This document shows positions 26,030 through 35,478 of a DNA stretch of 64,000 nt, piece after piece. Each line of letters begins with the position of its first letter. Position 1 is the stretch's first letter. Both the position numbers and the translations under genes were made by a program. The notes beneath the pieces were generated by a model. That model ran no database searches. It was not told where the DNA came from and saw only the letters and a program-made list of their open reading frames with translations. This DNA is from Silvibacterium bohemicum (GTDB lineage Bacteria > Acidobacteriota > Terriglobia > Terriglobales > Acidobacteriaceae): NCBI RefSeq assembly GCF_001006305.1, contig NZ_LBHJ01000003.1:124001-188000 (forward strand), in the 5' to 3' direction.

Positions 26030-27685
26030 TCACTCAGTGGTCGGGTGTTTCTCTGTTCCCTCATCAGACGTATGGATCAGAATCGGGAATACCGCTCGCA
26101 GATCGCCCGATTCTTTGCACTTGTTGTACTGTTCCAGGGATTTCGCAAGAATGCTCTCTTGGGGCATCAGGTTCCGGGGCAAGAGGAGATCGCGAACGGC
26201 ATTGGCGCGCCGGCCCGCAAGCTTTTCGTTCGAGTCTCCCGGGGCATGGATGGCCTGGCAGTCTGCCGATCCCAGCAAGATCAGCAGGTCTCCGGTCCGG
26301 GCTCCCTGGCCCTCCGCGCTGCTGGCCAGACCGGCGATCGTCTTGCCGGGCTGCGGAACATCATCGGAATAGGCTGAAAAGTCTTTGATCGGCGGGAGCG
26401 GAATCGCTGTCACCTGGATGCTTGTCTTCTGTACGGGCGGATTCGTATCGGTCACTTTCGGCGGGGCCGATACCCGGTAACACACCACCATCACAGCCCA
26501 TAGCAGAATCGCAACCGAGAACAAGGTGTTCATTGGCGACTCCACCAGCTTGCTGCTGCCTTCATGTTTTTTCTGCTCGCCGGTTCCAGTAGCATCTACC
26601 GCGCCGTTCGATCCGCGCCTCGTCTCCCGCCAGCCGAACAACACAGCAAACGCGCCAGCCGCCGCGAACAGCGCCAGCACGAAGTAGAAGCTGGACGGAT
26701 CCAAGCGGGATAAGTGGTCTGCCTCTTTGATTGCCGCGGCTGCCAGGCCTGCCGCGCCCAGTGGCGCCGCAGTGGCCGGATGTTCCTTCGCCACCCGTCC
26801 GGCGACGATGATCGCCGCTGCGATCAGGATCACCACCACCACTCCCGCAACTCCCCACGGGAAGGGAGAGCCGCGCGAATCCTGCTGCTTCTCCAAAAAT
26901 TGCTGTAGAGCCTTCTCCAGTTCGGGAGCGATCCGAAGCGTGGTCTGCGATGGAGCCACGTTTCCCGTCCCGTAGTTCCCGCCAACATCACCGCCCTGTC
27001 CGAAGCCGCGATCTCCGCAGCCCGCCGTTCGTCCGTCGCCACTCCCGGCGTGGTCCCCGCTCGCTTTATCGCAGGGATGGTCCAGACACTTGCACAGCGC
27101 AGACTTGCCGGCATCCGAAAGCTTCACGGTGGGCTGCGTGATGGGACGTGTTGCGCGCGAACCGGCGAATCCCAGTTCCGCCAGCGCGATCATCAGGACC
27201 AGCTCCAGCATTCGCCGTGAACTCGTTCTACGAAGCAGCCGGAACTCCTCTATCCAGAAGACTGGCTCATGACGATCGGCTGGAGCTGGCCGTTCTGACC
27301 TGGCTGAGCCCTCTGTATCTGAATCTTGAGTCGGATCTTGTGTCTCGCTTTTCGAAGTCCCCTCGGCTCCGGACTTTTCAGGCGAGGACGAGGCCGTTTT
27401 AGCACGCCGCTTCCTCGGAGTCAGTGCTTCGTGTGGCCGGAGCAAGATCGAGATCAGCCCAGGCTCAAGGCTGACCAGTATGCCCCAGGAGAGCAGCGTC
27501 CAGGCCAACGTGATCTTCCAGGGAACTTGCAGCGCGTCGAGCAAAGCTGCAACTCCAAACGTCGCCAGGCCAAATCCGATGGCCCAGCCCAGAAGCCCTG
27601 CATCGATAGCATGTTCTTTGAGCAGAAATTCTCTATCGACTGGGTGCTCTTTGCCTACCCGCTTCTCATCAGGATCGCCAGCCAC
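26030..27685 (-). CDS. multi-TM protein with C-terminal OmpA-like domain, unknown function
   Basis: This is 551 aa with a GTG start preceded by an excellent GGAGGTGA at five to six bases. About six hydrophobic segments are seen: two near residues 27-85, one near 160-175 (LELVLMIALAELGFAG), one near 270 (WGVAGVVVVILIAAAIIVAG), one near 330 (FYFVLALFAAAGAFAVLFGW) and one near 390 (LFSVAILLWAVMVVC). Between them are a charged Ser/Glu-rich loop and a Gly/Asp/Cys-rich loop (about 195-245). The last 150 residues resemble an OmpA/MotB peptidoglycan-binding fold: LLILLGSADCQAIH then NEKLAGRRANAVRDLLL. This suggests an inner-membrane protein that touches the cell wall. I do not recognise the family. 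It is convergent with the tolC gene. Confidence 0.75.
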   Translation of the reverse strand: MAGDPDEKRVGKEHPVDREFLLKEHAIDAGLLGWAIGFGLATFGVAALLDALQVPWKITLAWTLLSWGILVSLEPGLISILLRPHEALTPRKRRAKTASSSPEKSGAEGTSKSETQDPTQDSDTEGSARSERPAPADRHEPVFWIEEFRLLRRTSSRRMLELVLMIALAELGFAGSRATRPITQPTVKLSDAGKSALCKCLDHPCDKASGDHAGSGDGRTAGCGDRGFGQGGDVGGNYGTGNVAPSQTTLRIAPELEKALQQFLEKQQDSRGSPFPWGVAGVVVVILIAAAIIVAGRVAKEHPATAAPLGAAGLAAAAIKEADHLSRLDPSSFYFVLALFAAAGAFAVLFGWRETRRGSNGAVDATGTGEQKKHEGSSKLVESPMNTLFSVAILLWAVMVVCYRVSAPPKVTDTNPPVQKTSIQVTAIPLPPIKDFSAYSDDVPQPGKTIAGLASSAEGQGARTGDLLILLGSADCQAIHAPGDSNEKLAGRRANAVRDLLLPRNLMPQESILAKSLEQYNKCKESGDLRAVFPILIHTSDEGTEKHPTTE

Positions 27686-28011
27686 CTGATCACCTCCGAA
27701 AATGCAGAATCGAAAAGTACGTCAGAAGGGAATTACATTCGGGGAGTGGTTGCCGCACACCGCAGGTTCCCTTGCCGGATTGCTTGGGCCCATGTCGATC
27801 TGAAAAGACAGCAGTAAGCGGAAGACGAGAATCCTATCACGGGGATCAGCCGCTGGTTAGGACCTGATTGCGGAGATCCTAAGTTCTCTTTCGCCGGTGC
27901 GTTGAGCGGTAATTCCTTTTCCACGAAGCGCTTGGATTGTGTTTCGTGAAGTGAAGGGTTTCGAGAAAGATATGGCGCGGCTGTATATTTTCTTGTAGAA
28001 CAAACTTAAAC
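27686..28011. other. divergent intergenic region
   Basis: These 326 bases separate two divergent genes and should hold both promoters. A strong ribosome site for the left gene lies at its very edge. Apart from that I see no clear operator, repeat or small gene. Confidence 0.4.
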
Positions 28012-29574
28012 GTGGCTATCCGCACCGCATCCCCTCAATCCCCAGCAGCTTCCGGTAAGTCCCAATCAGCCCAACCTCATCTGGTGCAGGGACTTGGTCT
28101 TTTCAGCGCTACCGCCATCGTGATGGGGTCGATGATCGGCTCGGGAATCTTCATCGTCCCGGCGGATATCAGCCGCGGCGTGGGATCTCCGGCGTTGCTC
28201 ATCGCCGCCTGGCTGGTGACCGCGGCGATGACCCTGATCGGCGCCCTCAGCTATGGCGAGATGGCCGCCATGATGCCCAGCGCCGGCGGCCAGTATGTCT
28301 TTCTACGCGAAGCCTTAGGCCCGATGTGGGGCTTTCTCTACGGCTGGACGCTCTTTCTCGTCATTCAGTGCGGCACCATCGCCGCTGTCGGCGTGGCCTT
28401 CGGCAAATTTCTCGGCGTCTTTTTTCCTGGCGTCTCCGCATCGCACTGGCTCTGGCATATCGCGCACGTGCCCGCACTGCGCGTCGGTCCGATGGTGTTG
28501 GGCAACATGGATATCGGCCTCAATACTGCGAATCTGGCCGGTATCGTGGTCATCCTTCTGCTCACCGCCGTAAATATCTTCGGCGTGCGCCTGGGAGCCC
28601 TGGTCCAGAACGTCTTCACCACGGCGAAGACGGCGGCACTGCTGGGGCTGGTGATCTTCGGATTCTGGCTGGGCCGCAACCCGGTAGCGATTCACGCTAA
28701 CTTCGGAGCGAATTTCTGGAAGGGCGCGGGCTTCGGCACGCTGCATCCCTTGCAGGTAGGCGTGGGCGGTCCCATCGCGATGGTCGGGCTCTTCGCCATT
28801 GTCGCCGTGGTGCAGACCGGCTCGCTCTTCTCGGCGGACTCCTGGAATAACGTGACATTTGCCGGCGCCGAGGTGAAGAATCCTCGCCGCAATCTGCCGC
28901 TCTCTTTGGCTCTCGGAACCGGGTTAGTGCTGGCGCTGTATATCCTGTCTAACTTCGTCTATCTGGTGGCGCTGCCTCTGCACGGCGATCCCAATGGCGC
29001 GACGGTCTTTGCGCGCGGCATTCAATATGCCTCCGAAGACCGCGTGGCGACCGCTGTATTGCAGCAGATATTTCCAATCGGCGGCGCTCAGCTGATGGCC
29101 GCAGCAATCCTGGTCTCGACCTTCGGCTGCATCAATGGATTGGCGCTGGCCGGGGCGCGCGTCTACTACGCGATGAGCCGGGACGGCCTGTTCTTCAAGT
29201 CGGTGGGCAAGCTGCATCCGAAATATAAAACGCCGGTCGCGGCGTTGATCGTGCAGGCGGTGTGGACTTGCTTCCTCTGCTTATCCGGTTCCTACGGGCA
29301 GCTGCTCGACTACACCATGTTCGCGGCGCTGCTGTTTTATATCCTTACCATCGGAAGCCTGTTCGTTCTGCGCCGCAAACGGCCCCACGCGGAGAGGCCG
29401 TATAAGGCGATCGGTTATCCGGTGCTGCCTGCGATCTATATCCTGATGGCTGCCTGGATATGTATCGTACTATTGCGTTACAAGCCTCAGTACACATGGC
29501 CCGGCCTGTTGCTGGTGCTGCTCGGAGTGCCGGTCTTTCTGCTCTGGAGAAGAAATCTCCGGAACGCCGGATAA
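28012..29574 (+). CDS. APC-superfamily amino-acid permease
   Basis: This is 520 aa from a GTG start. About 12 TM helices are predicted. The first helix contains GSMIGSGIFIVPADISRG, the conserved substrate-binding unwound region of APC transporters, and GALSYGEMAAMMPSAGGQYVFLRE follows. ITGAxL-type helix 8 to 10 features appear as AGARVYYAMSRDGLFFKSVGKLHPKYKTP, very typical for LAT/CAT-like permeases. It takes up or exchanges amino acids at the inner membrane. It is followed 49 bases later by a second permease, probably in the same transcript. The substrate is not predictable. Confidence 0.9.
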   Translation: MAIRTASPQSPAASGKSQSAQPHLVQGLGLFSATAIVMGSMIGSGIFIVPADISRGVGSPALLIAAWLVTAAMTLIGALSYGEMAAMMPSAGGQYVFLREALGPMWGFLYGWTLFLVIQCGTIAAVGVAFGKFLGVFFPGVSASHWLWHIAHVPALRVGPMVLGNMDIGLNTANLAGIVVILLLTAVNIFGVRLGALVQNVFTTAKTAALLGLVIFGFWLGRNPVAIHANFGANFWKGAGFGTLHPLQVGVGGPIAMVGLFAIVAVVQTGSLFSADSWNNVTFAGAEVKNPRRNLPLSLALGTGLVLALYILSNFVYLVALPLHGDPNGATVFARGIQYASEDRVATAVLQQIFPIGGAQLMAAAILVSTFGCINGLALAGARVYYAMSRDGLFFKSVGKLHPKYKTPVAALIVQAVWTCFLCLSGSYGQLLDYTMFAALLFYILTIGSLFVLRRKRPHAERPYKAIGYPVLPAIYILMAAWICIVLLRYKPQYTWPGLLLVLLGVPVFLLWRRNLRNAG

Positions 29575-29623
29575 AGCTGCGAGATTTAAGAATTTTTTTG
29601 GAAGAGTGGAGAACAGCCTAAGC

Positions 29624-31255
29624 ATGGCTCAACTACTGGCGAAGAAACGAATCGAAGCGCTGATGGCCGAGGCCGACGACGGAGGCGAAACTCTCGCCCG
29701 CGTTCTGGGCCCTGTCCAACTGACGCTGTTGGGGATCGGCGCGGTTATCGGCGCGGGCATTTTTGTTCTGTCCGGCCTGGGAGCGCACAAAGCAGGGCCG
29801 GCCTTGATGCTGGCCTTTGTGCTTTCCGGCTTCGGATGCGCCTTTGCCGGGCTCTGCTATGCGGAGTTCGCCGCCATGATTCCCCTCGCCGGCTCCGCTT
29901 ATACCTACGCCTACGCCACGCTGGGCGAGCTGTTCGCCTGGATCATCGGATGGGATCTGACGCTCGAGTACGCCATGGGCGCGAGCACCGTATCGTCGGG
30001 ATGGTCGAATCATTTTGTCGAGCTGCTGAACATCTTTCATCTGCGTTTTCCGCTGTGGCTGGCCTATGACCATTGGACGGGACTGCGCCGGGCCACCGAT
30101 ATGGTCGCCCGCCAGATGCTCGCCTCCTCTCATCCGGAGCTGGTTCCCGGAACCATGGCCTTCAGCAATGCGCTGGATGCGCTCAAAGCCGCGGCTCCGG
30201 CAGCTCTGACCACGCAGGCCCACGCGCTGCTCAATGCGCCGCATATCTTCGGCCTCGAGTTCGGCTTCAACCTTCCTGCTTTTCTCATCGCGCTGGTCGT
30301 GACCGCGGTGCTGGTCGTCGGCATTGAAGAGTCGGCGAAGTTCAACTCGCTGATCGTCGGATTGAAAATCTTCGTCGTTCTCTTCGTGCTGGCTCTCGGC
30401 TCGCACTACATCACCAAGTCGAACTGGGGCTCGGACTGGCATAGCTTCGCACCCTTCGGCGTGGGCGGCATCGGGCTGGCGGCGGGACTGATCTTTTTCT
30501 CCTACATCGGCTTCGACGCCGTCTCGACCACAGCGCAGGAGTGCAAGAATCCGCAGCGCGATCTGCCTATCGGCATCATCGCTTCGCTGGCCATCTGCAC
30601 GCTGCTCTATATCGGAGTGGCCGCGGTGCTCACCGGCATGGTGCCGTGGCAGGAAGTGAATATCGAAGCGCCTATCGCGCGCGCCTTCCTCGACCACAAC
30701 CTGGCCTGGGCCTCGGACATCATCACCCTGGGCGCGCTGGCCGGTCTCACCAGCGTGATGCTGGTGATGCTTCTCGGGCAATCGCGCGTGCTCTTTGCCA
30801 TGGCGCATGACGGATTGCTGCCGCGCAAGTTCTTCGGCGATGTCCACCCGCGCTTTCGTACGCCGTGGAAGGGAACCATTATGGCCGGCATCGTCGCCGC
30901 CATCGTGGGCAGCGTCACGCCCATCGACAAGATAGGCGACATGGTCAATATCGGAACACTGCTGGCCTTTGTCATGGTGTGCATCGCGATCATGGTGCTG
31001 CGCGTGAAGGACAAGGATCGTCCACGTCCCTTCCGCACACCGCTGGCCTGGCCGATACCGGTCGTGCCGGTGCTGGGCATCCTCTTCAACGGCTACATGA
31101 TGTACACGCTGGGCAAGTGGAACTGGATTCGCCTGATCGTCTGGCTGATCGTAGGACTGTTCGTCTACTTCCTCTACAGCCGCCATCACAGCAAGGTGCA
31201 GCATGCGATTCTGAAGAAGGCTGGCTTCGCCGATCCAAATGAGGCTGGGTTTTAA
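29624..31255 (+). CDS. APC-superfamily amino-acid permease (cationic amino-acid transporter-like)
   Basis: This is 543 aa from the ATG at 29624, with GGAGA about 12 bases upstream; a GTG 18 bases earlier is also in frame. The first helix shows LLGIGAVIGAGIFVLSGLGA and the loop then reads AGLCYAEFAAMIPLAGSAYTYAYATLGE, typical for CAT-type transporters. Two features distinguish it from its neighbour: a 55-residue extra loop (about 150-210) and the motif SYIGFDAVSTTAQECKNPQRDLP, highly typical of cationic amino-acid transporters. It is the second of two consecutive permease genes; they are divergent enough not to be a recent duplication. Confidence 0.9.
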   Translation: MAQLLAKKRIEALMAEADDGGETLARVLGPVQLTLLGIGAVIGAGIFVLSGLGAHKAGPALMLAFVLSGFGCAFAGLCYAEFAAMIPLAGSAYTYAYATLGELFAWIIGWDLTLEYAMGASTVSSGWSNHFVELLNIFHLRFPLWLAYDHWTGLRRATDMVARQMLASSHPELVPGTMAFSNALDALKAAAPAALTTQAHALLNAPHIFGLEFGFNLPAFLIALVVTAVLVVGIEESAKFNSLIVGLKIFVVLFVLALGSHYITKSNWGSDWHSFAPFGVGGIGLAAGLIFFSYIGFDAVSTTAQECKNPQRDLPIGIIASLAICTLLYIGVAAVLTGMVPWQEVNIEAPIARAFLDHNLAWASDIITLGALAGLTSVMLVMLLGQSRVLFAMAHDGLLPRKFFGDVHPRFRTPWKGTIMAGIVAAIVGSVTPIDKIGDMVNIGTLLAFVMVCIAIMVLRVKDKDRPRPFRTPLAWPIPVVPVLGILFNGYMMYTLGKWNWIRLIVWLIVGLFVYFLYSRHHSKVQHAILKKAGFADPNEAGF

Positions 31256-31282
31256 GACAACCGCCTGCCTCTTTAGATAACA

Positions 31283-31367
31283 TCATTCTGACGACCAACG
31301 GGAGGAAGAATCCCAGCGCGGCAGGCGTACCAGCAGCGCTGAGATTCTTCGCTTCGCTCAAAATGAC
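31283..31367. repeat. imperfect inverted-repeat intergenic element, copy 2
   Basis: The left arm TCATTCTGACG and inner GGAAGAATCCCAGCG are answered by GCTGAGATTCTTCGCTTCGC and AAAATGA on the right. The right arm, reverse complemented, matches the left arm of the element at 1955 in 27 of 31 positions. Like copy 1 it sits between converging genes. Confidence 0.68.
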
Positions 31368-31419
31368 GCACACATGATGCCAGAGCGGATCTAATTCTAG
31401 ATCTGCGGGAATTCAGTCG

Positions 31420-32400
31420 CTACAGCGTGTCATAGACGACGGTGACGAACATTGCCGGCGTCATTCTGCCTTTTCCCCAGGTGCTATCGAGGTCTGCCGT
31501 GGGCTTTTGTGCGATTGCCTGTTCGAGCGACTGCCCTGCAATCTTCAGCTTCTCGACGCGGTTGGCGACGGTGGCCAGCATCTCTCTATAAGTCGAAAGA
31601 GCAGCTTTGTCGCCTAGCTCGCCGTGGCCGGGCACGATCTTGGTCTTGTCGTCGGCCAGCGCGATGACTTCGTCAACCCCGCGGATCATGCCGTTGATGG
31701 TGCCTCCCGAGCTATCGTCGATGAGCGGGTACGTGCCGTTGAACCAGAGATCGCCCGCATGGATCACATTCGCGTTTGCGAAGTGAACATAGATGTCGGA
31801 ATCGGTGTGCGCGTTCGGGGTGTGCGCCAGGTGAATCTCATCGTTGTCGTAGAAGAGCTTCTGCTTGTCGAGGAAGGTCGCCTGCGGCAGCGCGGCGGTT
31901 GGCGACGGCGGAAAGGTCGCGTTCAGGATCTTCACAGTCTGCGTCGTAGACAGGCGGAGCCTGGTATTTTCGTGGGCGACGATGAAAGCTCCGGCGTCGT
32001 GCATTGCCGCATTGCCATCGGTGTGATCGAAGTGCCAGTGGGTATTGATGAGCAGCTTCAGAGGATGCGCATCCAGCTTTTCCAACGCTTCGCGGATGCG
32101 CGGCGCGGCCGTGGCTACGCTGGAATCGATCATCAGCTTGCCGTCAGGTCCGATGTGAACCACGACGTTGCCGCCCACCCCCTGCAGGAGAAAAACGGTG
32201 TCGGTCAGCTTGGTGGTCTTGATCGGGGTGGTCGCACCGGCGGCGTGAAAGCTCTGAATGAGACTGGGCTGAGCCGCTGGTTCCTGCTGCGTTGATGCCT
32301 GCTGAGCAAAGAGCCGTGGCATCCTCGCGGCGAAGAGGGCCGCTCCAGCCGCGGTGGCTGAAGTCTTCAGGAAGTTTCGTCTGGTGGTCATATTCATCAT
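31420..32400 (-). CDS. metallo-beta-lactamase-fold hydrolase with Tat signal
   Basis: This is 326 aa. The N-terminus carries a Tat signal (TTRRNFLKTSATAAGAALFAA), so the folded protein is exported to the periplasm. The MBL metal motif is NTHWHFDHTDGNA (HxHxDH), with more ligands in AHENTRL, NVIHAGDLWFNGTYP (His and Asp) and VPGHGELGDK. The family includes SoxH-like, quinoprotein-relay and glyoxalase II-type hydrolases, and periplasmic B-type lactamases; nothing narrows the substrate. No partner is nearby, and the gene converges with the permease pair. Confidence 0.87.
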   Translation of the reverse strand: MMNMTTRRNFLKTSATAAGAALFAARMPRLFAQQASTQQEPAAQPSLIQSFHAAGATTPIKTTKLTDTVFLLQGVGGNVVVHIGPDGKLMIDSSVATAAPRIREALEKLDAHPLKLLINTHWHFDHTDGNAAMHDAGAFIVAHENTRLRLSTTQTVKILNATFPPSPTAALPQATFLDKQKLFYDNDEIHLAHTPNAHTDSDIYVHFANANVIHAGDLWFNGTYPLIDDSSGGTINGMIRGVDEVIALADDKTKIVPGHGELGDKAALSTYREMLATVANRVEKLKIAGQSLEQAIAQKPTADLDSTWGKGRMTPAMFVTVVYDTL

Positions 32401-32482
32401 TCGAGTTTGACCTAGCGGTGCTGACCCTGTGCTGATTCAGATAGATGCCGAATTTCAGCCCCTGGGTCTCGACGATATCCGG

Positions 32483-32809
32483 CTAAAACAGGCCGGGCGG
32501 CAGGTTCAAGCCGCCCAGCATACCCTGCATGCTCGATTTCAGGAGATCTTCGGCGCGGCGTCCTGCTTCGTTGAAGGCCGCGGCGATCAAGTCTTCGAGC
32601 ATTTCGAGGTCGGTGCTGCTTCCACTGAGGCCGGCCACGGCTGCGGGATCGATGGTGACCTTGAGCACTTCTTTCTTGCCGTTCATCTTGACGGTGACGG
32701 CTCCGCCGCCGGAAGAGGCCTCGACGATGCTCTGGCTCAGCTTCTGCTGCATCTGCTCCTGCATCTCTTTGGCCTGGCCGAGCATTTCCTGAATCTTGAA
32801 TGGGTTCAC
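32483..32809 (-). CDS. ybaB: YbaB/EbfC family nucleoid-associated protein
   Basis: This is 108 aa. The GTG start has AGGAG seven bases upstream; the frame extends into dnaX but that is a shadow. The YbaB fold is clear: a long N-terminal helix (IQEMLGQAKEMQEQMQQKL), the strand motif GGGAVTVKMNGKKEVLKVTIDP, then a helical C-terminus DLEMLEDLIAAAFNEAGRRAE. It binds DNA as a dimer with tweezer-like geometry. It follows dnaX by 13 bases, the classic dnaX-ybaB pair; recR, often next, is not present here. Confidence 0.93.
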   Translation of the reverse strand: MNPFKIQEMLGQAKEMQEQMQQKLSQSIVEASSGGGAVTVKMNGKKEVLKVTIDPAAVAGLSGSSTDLEMLEDLIAAAFNEAGRRAEDLLKSSMQGMLGGLNLPPGLF

Positions 32810-32822
32810 GAGTCGACTCCTG

Positions 32823-34970
32823 TTACTTTCCTTCACGTAGATCGAGGACGCTGCGTACTTCCGCCCCAAACAGCTCCTGCGCCTGCTTGACCAGCGGATT
32901 TGCGAGCGCCATCGCCTGGATGCTCCCGGTTGCCGCAGGCTTCGCAGCCAATCGCGGGCCGGAGGAACTGCTTGCCGCACTGGCCTCGCCCGGAATGAAG
33001 GTGAGCTTCCGGTTTACGCCGATGGCGCGCAGCGCGCTCTTACAGATCTTATCCGCCTCCGCATTGATGGTGAGGCCGAGCATGGTCTTCTTGATACCGA
33101 CTTCGACCTCGATGCCGCCGCCCTTTTCGCGCCACTGACCGGCAGAGAGCAGAACCGCGGCCGTGCTGTGTCCCTGAGCTTCGAGAGCGGTCGAGATGGT
33201 ATCGCGGATCAGGTCGAGATCCAGCGAGTCGCTTGGGTCGGCTGCCAGAGCCAAAGCTCCCGAGGTGGTTTCAGAGGCGACGGGAGCTTTGATCGAAGTC
33301 GCGAGCTCGAGAGGCGCTGCCATGGCGAGCGATGAGACGGTGCTCACCGGATCGCTCACGACGACAGTCTCGGTCACGCGAATTTCAGCAATCGGCCGGC
33401 CGGCAATTGGGGCCGATGTCGGGGTTGAGGATATGGCGGCAATTGGGGCCGGAGCTTGTTCTTCGAGGAAATCTTCAATCGGGTCGGCGACCGCGACAGA
33501 TGCCGGGACTCGATCCAAAACGCGCTCAGAAGTCATCGCAACAGCGACAGGTGTCGGCAATGGAGCTGCCGGAGTTGGTGTCGCGGCCTCGCTCGTGATC
33601 TTGCGATTGCGGTCGGCGTCGAAGGGCGAGAAGGCCGGTTTTGATGGCTCCGGTGTGCGCGGCGCTGGGGATACGGCTGGCGAAGCAGTCGTAGTCCTTG
33701 GCTGCGCTGTCGAGCCTGCTGCGGGCGATGTTCTTGGCGCAGAAGACGGCGTCTGCGAACGCGCCGGCTGAGGCAATGCGCCTCCGCCGGTTGCCGATCT
33801 TGCCGGCGACGCAGGCAGCTTGCTGAGCAGCTCTTCGATGGGCAGCAGGCGGGTGAGGTGAACCAGCTTGATCAGCCCCAGTTCGAGGTGGAAGCGCTGT
33901 TCCTGGCGATAGTTCAGCTCATCGAAGGTGCGCAGCATGATCTGCAGGAAGCGGGTGAGATCTTCTTCGGAGAAGAGCAGTGCGGAGCGCGCCGCTCGCG
34001 CCCGCTCGTCTGGCGATATCTGCAGCAGCTCGGAGTTTTCACCGCCGATGCGCGCCATCAAAACGTTTCTCAGATAGCGGACGAACTGCCGGGCGAGCTG
34101 CGACGGGCTGTTGCCTGCATTCAGCAGGCGATTCAGCTCCTCGATGACTGTCGCGGTCTGGCCTTCGCCGATGGCATCCATCAGACGCTCGAAGACGGCG
34201 TTGGGAACGGTGCCCATCAGCTCGCGAATCTGCTCCGCATCCAGACGCGGCTGGCCGTCTTCAACCGGAGCGGAGGCGATGGCCTGGTCCATGATCGATA
34301 AGGCATCTCTCATCGATCCGTCGCCCGCTTCGGCGAGCAGCGCGAGCGCCGCGTCTTCCGCGGTGATGCCCTCTTTGGCGGCGATATCGCGAAGCTGCGC
34401 CAGAATGTCGTCGAACTTTACGGCGTGAAAGCTGAAATGCTGGCAGCGCGAGCGGATGGTCTGCGGAATATCCTCAGGCTGCGTGGTCGCCATCATGAAG
34501 ACGACATGGTCGGGCGGCTCTTCGAGCGTCTTCAGGAGCGCGTTGAAGGCCGCATCGGTGATCTGATGGGCTTCGTCGAGGATGTAGATCTTGTAGCGGT
34601 CGCGCGCTGGGCGATAGCGGGCGGCATCGCGCAGCTCGCGGATCTCATCAATGCCGCGATTGGTGGCCGCGTCGATCTCGATCACATCGACAGCGTTGCC
34701 GGCGCGGATCTCGGTGCAGGATTCGCAGATGGCGCACGGTTCGGGCGTGGGGCGCTGGGCCGAACCGATTTCGGTGCGGCAGTTGAGCGCCATGGCCAGG
34801 ATGCGGGCGATGGTGGTTTTGCCGATCCCTCGATGGCCGGAGAAGATGTATCCGTGAGCGATGCGGCCCTGGGACAGCGCATTCAACAGCGTGCGGGTGA
34901 CGTGATCCTGACCGGCAACGTCGGAAAAACGCTGCGGCCGATATTTGCGAGCTAGAACCTGATAAGCCAT
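32823..34970 (-). CDS. dnaX: DNA polymerase III subunit gamma/tau
   Basis: This is 715 aa. The AAA+ part shows Walker A (GHRGIGKTTIARIL), a zinc site with CAICESC plus an upstream Cys, Walker B (ILDEAHQITDAAFNALLK), and sensor regions; it starts MAYQVLARKYRPQRFSDVAGQ, the invariant opening. After residue 390 come a long Pro/Ala/Ser-rich linker (to about 560) and a tau-like C-terminal domain. It loads the beta clamp. I saw no A-rich slippery site of the E. coli kind in the linker region, so only the full-length form is annotated. Confidence 0.96.
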   Translation of the reverse strand: MAYQVLARKYRPQRFSDVAGQDHVTRTLLNALSQGRIAHGYIFSGHRGIGKTTIARILAMALNCRTEIGSAQRPTPEPCAICESCTEIRAGNAVDVIEIDAATNRGIDEIRELRDAARYRPARDRYKIYILDEAHQITDAAFNALLKTLEEPPDHVVFMMATTQPEDIPQTIRSRCQHFSFHAVKFDDILAQLRDIAAKEGITAEDAALALLAEAGDGSMRDALSIMDQAIASAPVEDGQPRLDAEQIRELMGTVPNAVFERLMDAIGEGQTATVIEELNRLLNAGNSPSQLARQFVRYLRNVLMARIGGENSELLQISPDERARAARSALLFSEEDLTRFLQIMLRTFDELNYRQEQRFHLELGLIKLVHLTRLLPIEELLSKLPASPARSATGGGALPQPARSQTPSSAPRTSPAAGSTAQPRTTTASPAVSPAPRTPEPSKPAFSPFDADRNRKITSEAATPTPAAPLPTPVAVAMTSERVLDRVPASVAVADPIEDFLEEQAPAPIAAISSTPTSAPIAGRPIAEIRVTETVVVSDPVSTVSSLAMAAPLELATSIKAPVASETTSGALALAADPSDSLDLDLIRDTISTALEAQGHSTAAVLLSAGQWREKGGGIEVEVGIKKTMLGLTINAEADKICKSALRAIGVNRKLTFIPGEASAASSSSGPRLAAKPAATGSIQAMALANPLVKQAQELFGAEVRSVLDLREGK

Positions 34971-35025
34971 TGTCGAAAATCTGATTGTATCGGCTAGGCG
35001 GGGATCGTGGCACGCCGGGGGCGTC

Positions 35026-35478
35026 TCAGCTCGAATGATCGGAGAGTGTGACGATCAGACCCGATTTGCGTCTTGGTTCCGGCAGCAGAATAGTTATTCC
35101 ACGATCGAAGGTGACGAGATGTCCCTGATGATGGATCGCTAACGCCAGAAGGTATGCATCTGTTGTTTGCTGGTGACCGGAGACGGATTGTCCGATCGAT
35201 GCAACCGCTTCGGGAAAGCTTAGATCATCGATCAGGAAATGGTGATAGGGACTTTCGATATTCCGACGGAGCAGCGCGGTGGCTTCGGCCGGACTCGGGG
35301 ATTCATTGGCAAAGGTTCGGTTGGAGACGATACGAACGAAGGCCAGCTGCGTTATCGCACATGTCGCCCAGCCCTTCTTTTCATTGACCTTGAACCACTC
35401 CAGCGCGGGGGGATGGTGGCGATGAGGCCGCCAGAGCAGAGCGATGAGGGTGTTCACGTCCAGGAGCGCTATCGACAC
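35026..35478 (-). CDS. vapC: PIN-domain ribonuclease toxin (VapC-like)
   Basis: This is 150 aa from a GTG start. The PIN acidic residues are in ALLDVNTLIAL (first Asp), the Thr-Asp pair TTDAYLLALA and VTFDRG. It would cleave RNA, commonly tRNA or rRNA, when free of its antitoxin. Its start overlaps the end of the antitoxin gene by ten bases, so the two are co-translated. The central part LIDDLSFPE is normal for TA-system PIN proteins of this size. Confidence 0.85.
   Translation of the reverse strand: MSIALLDVNTLIALLWRPHRHHPPALEWFKVNEKKGWATCAITQLAFVRIVSNRTFANESPSPAEATALLRRNIESPYHHFLIDDLSFPEAVASIGQSVSGHQQTTDAYLLALAIHHQGHLVTFDRGITILLPEPRRKSGLIVTLSDHSS

Noticed and set aside
29633-31204. Long minus-strand frame (523 codons) covering the second amino-acid permease
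   Set aside because: His/Asp/Gln-rich composition is what the reverse complement of TM-rich codons gives; no family signature.
34000-34600. Programmed frameshift in dnaX giving a short gamma form
   Set aside because: No A-rich slippery heptamer with a following hairpin was seen; only full-length is supported.
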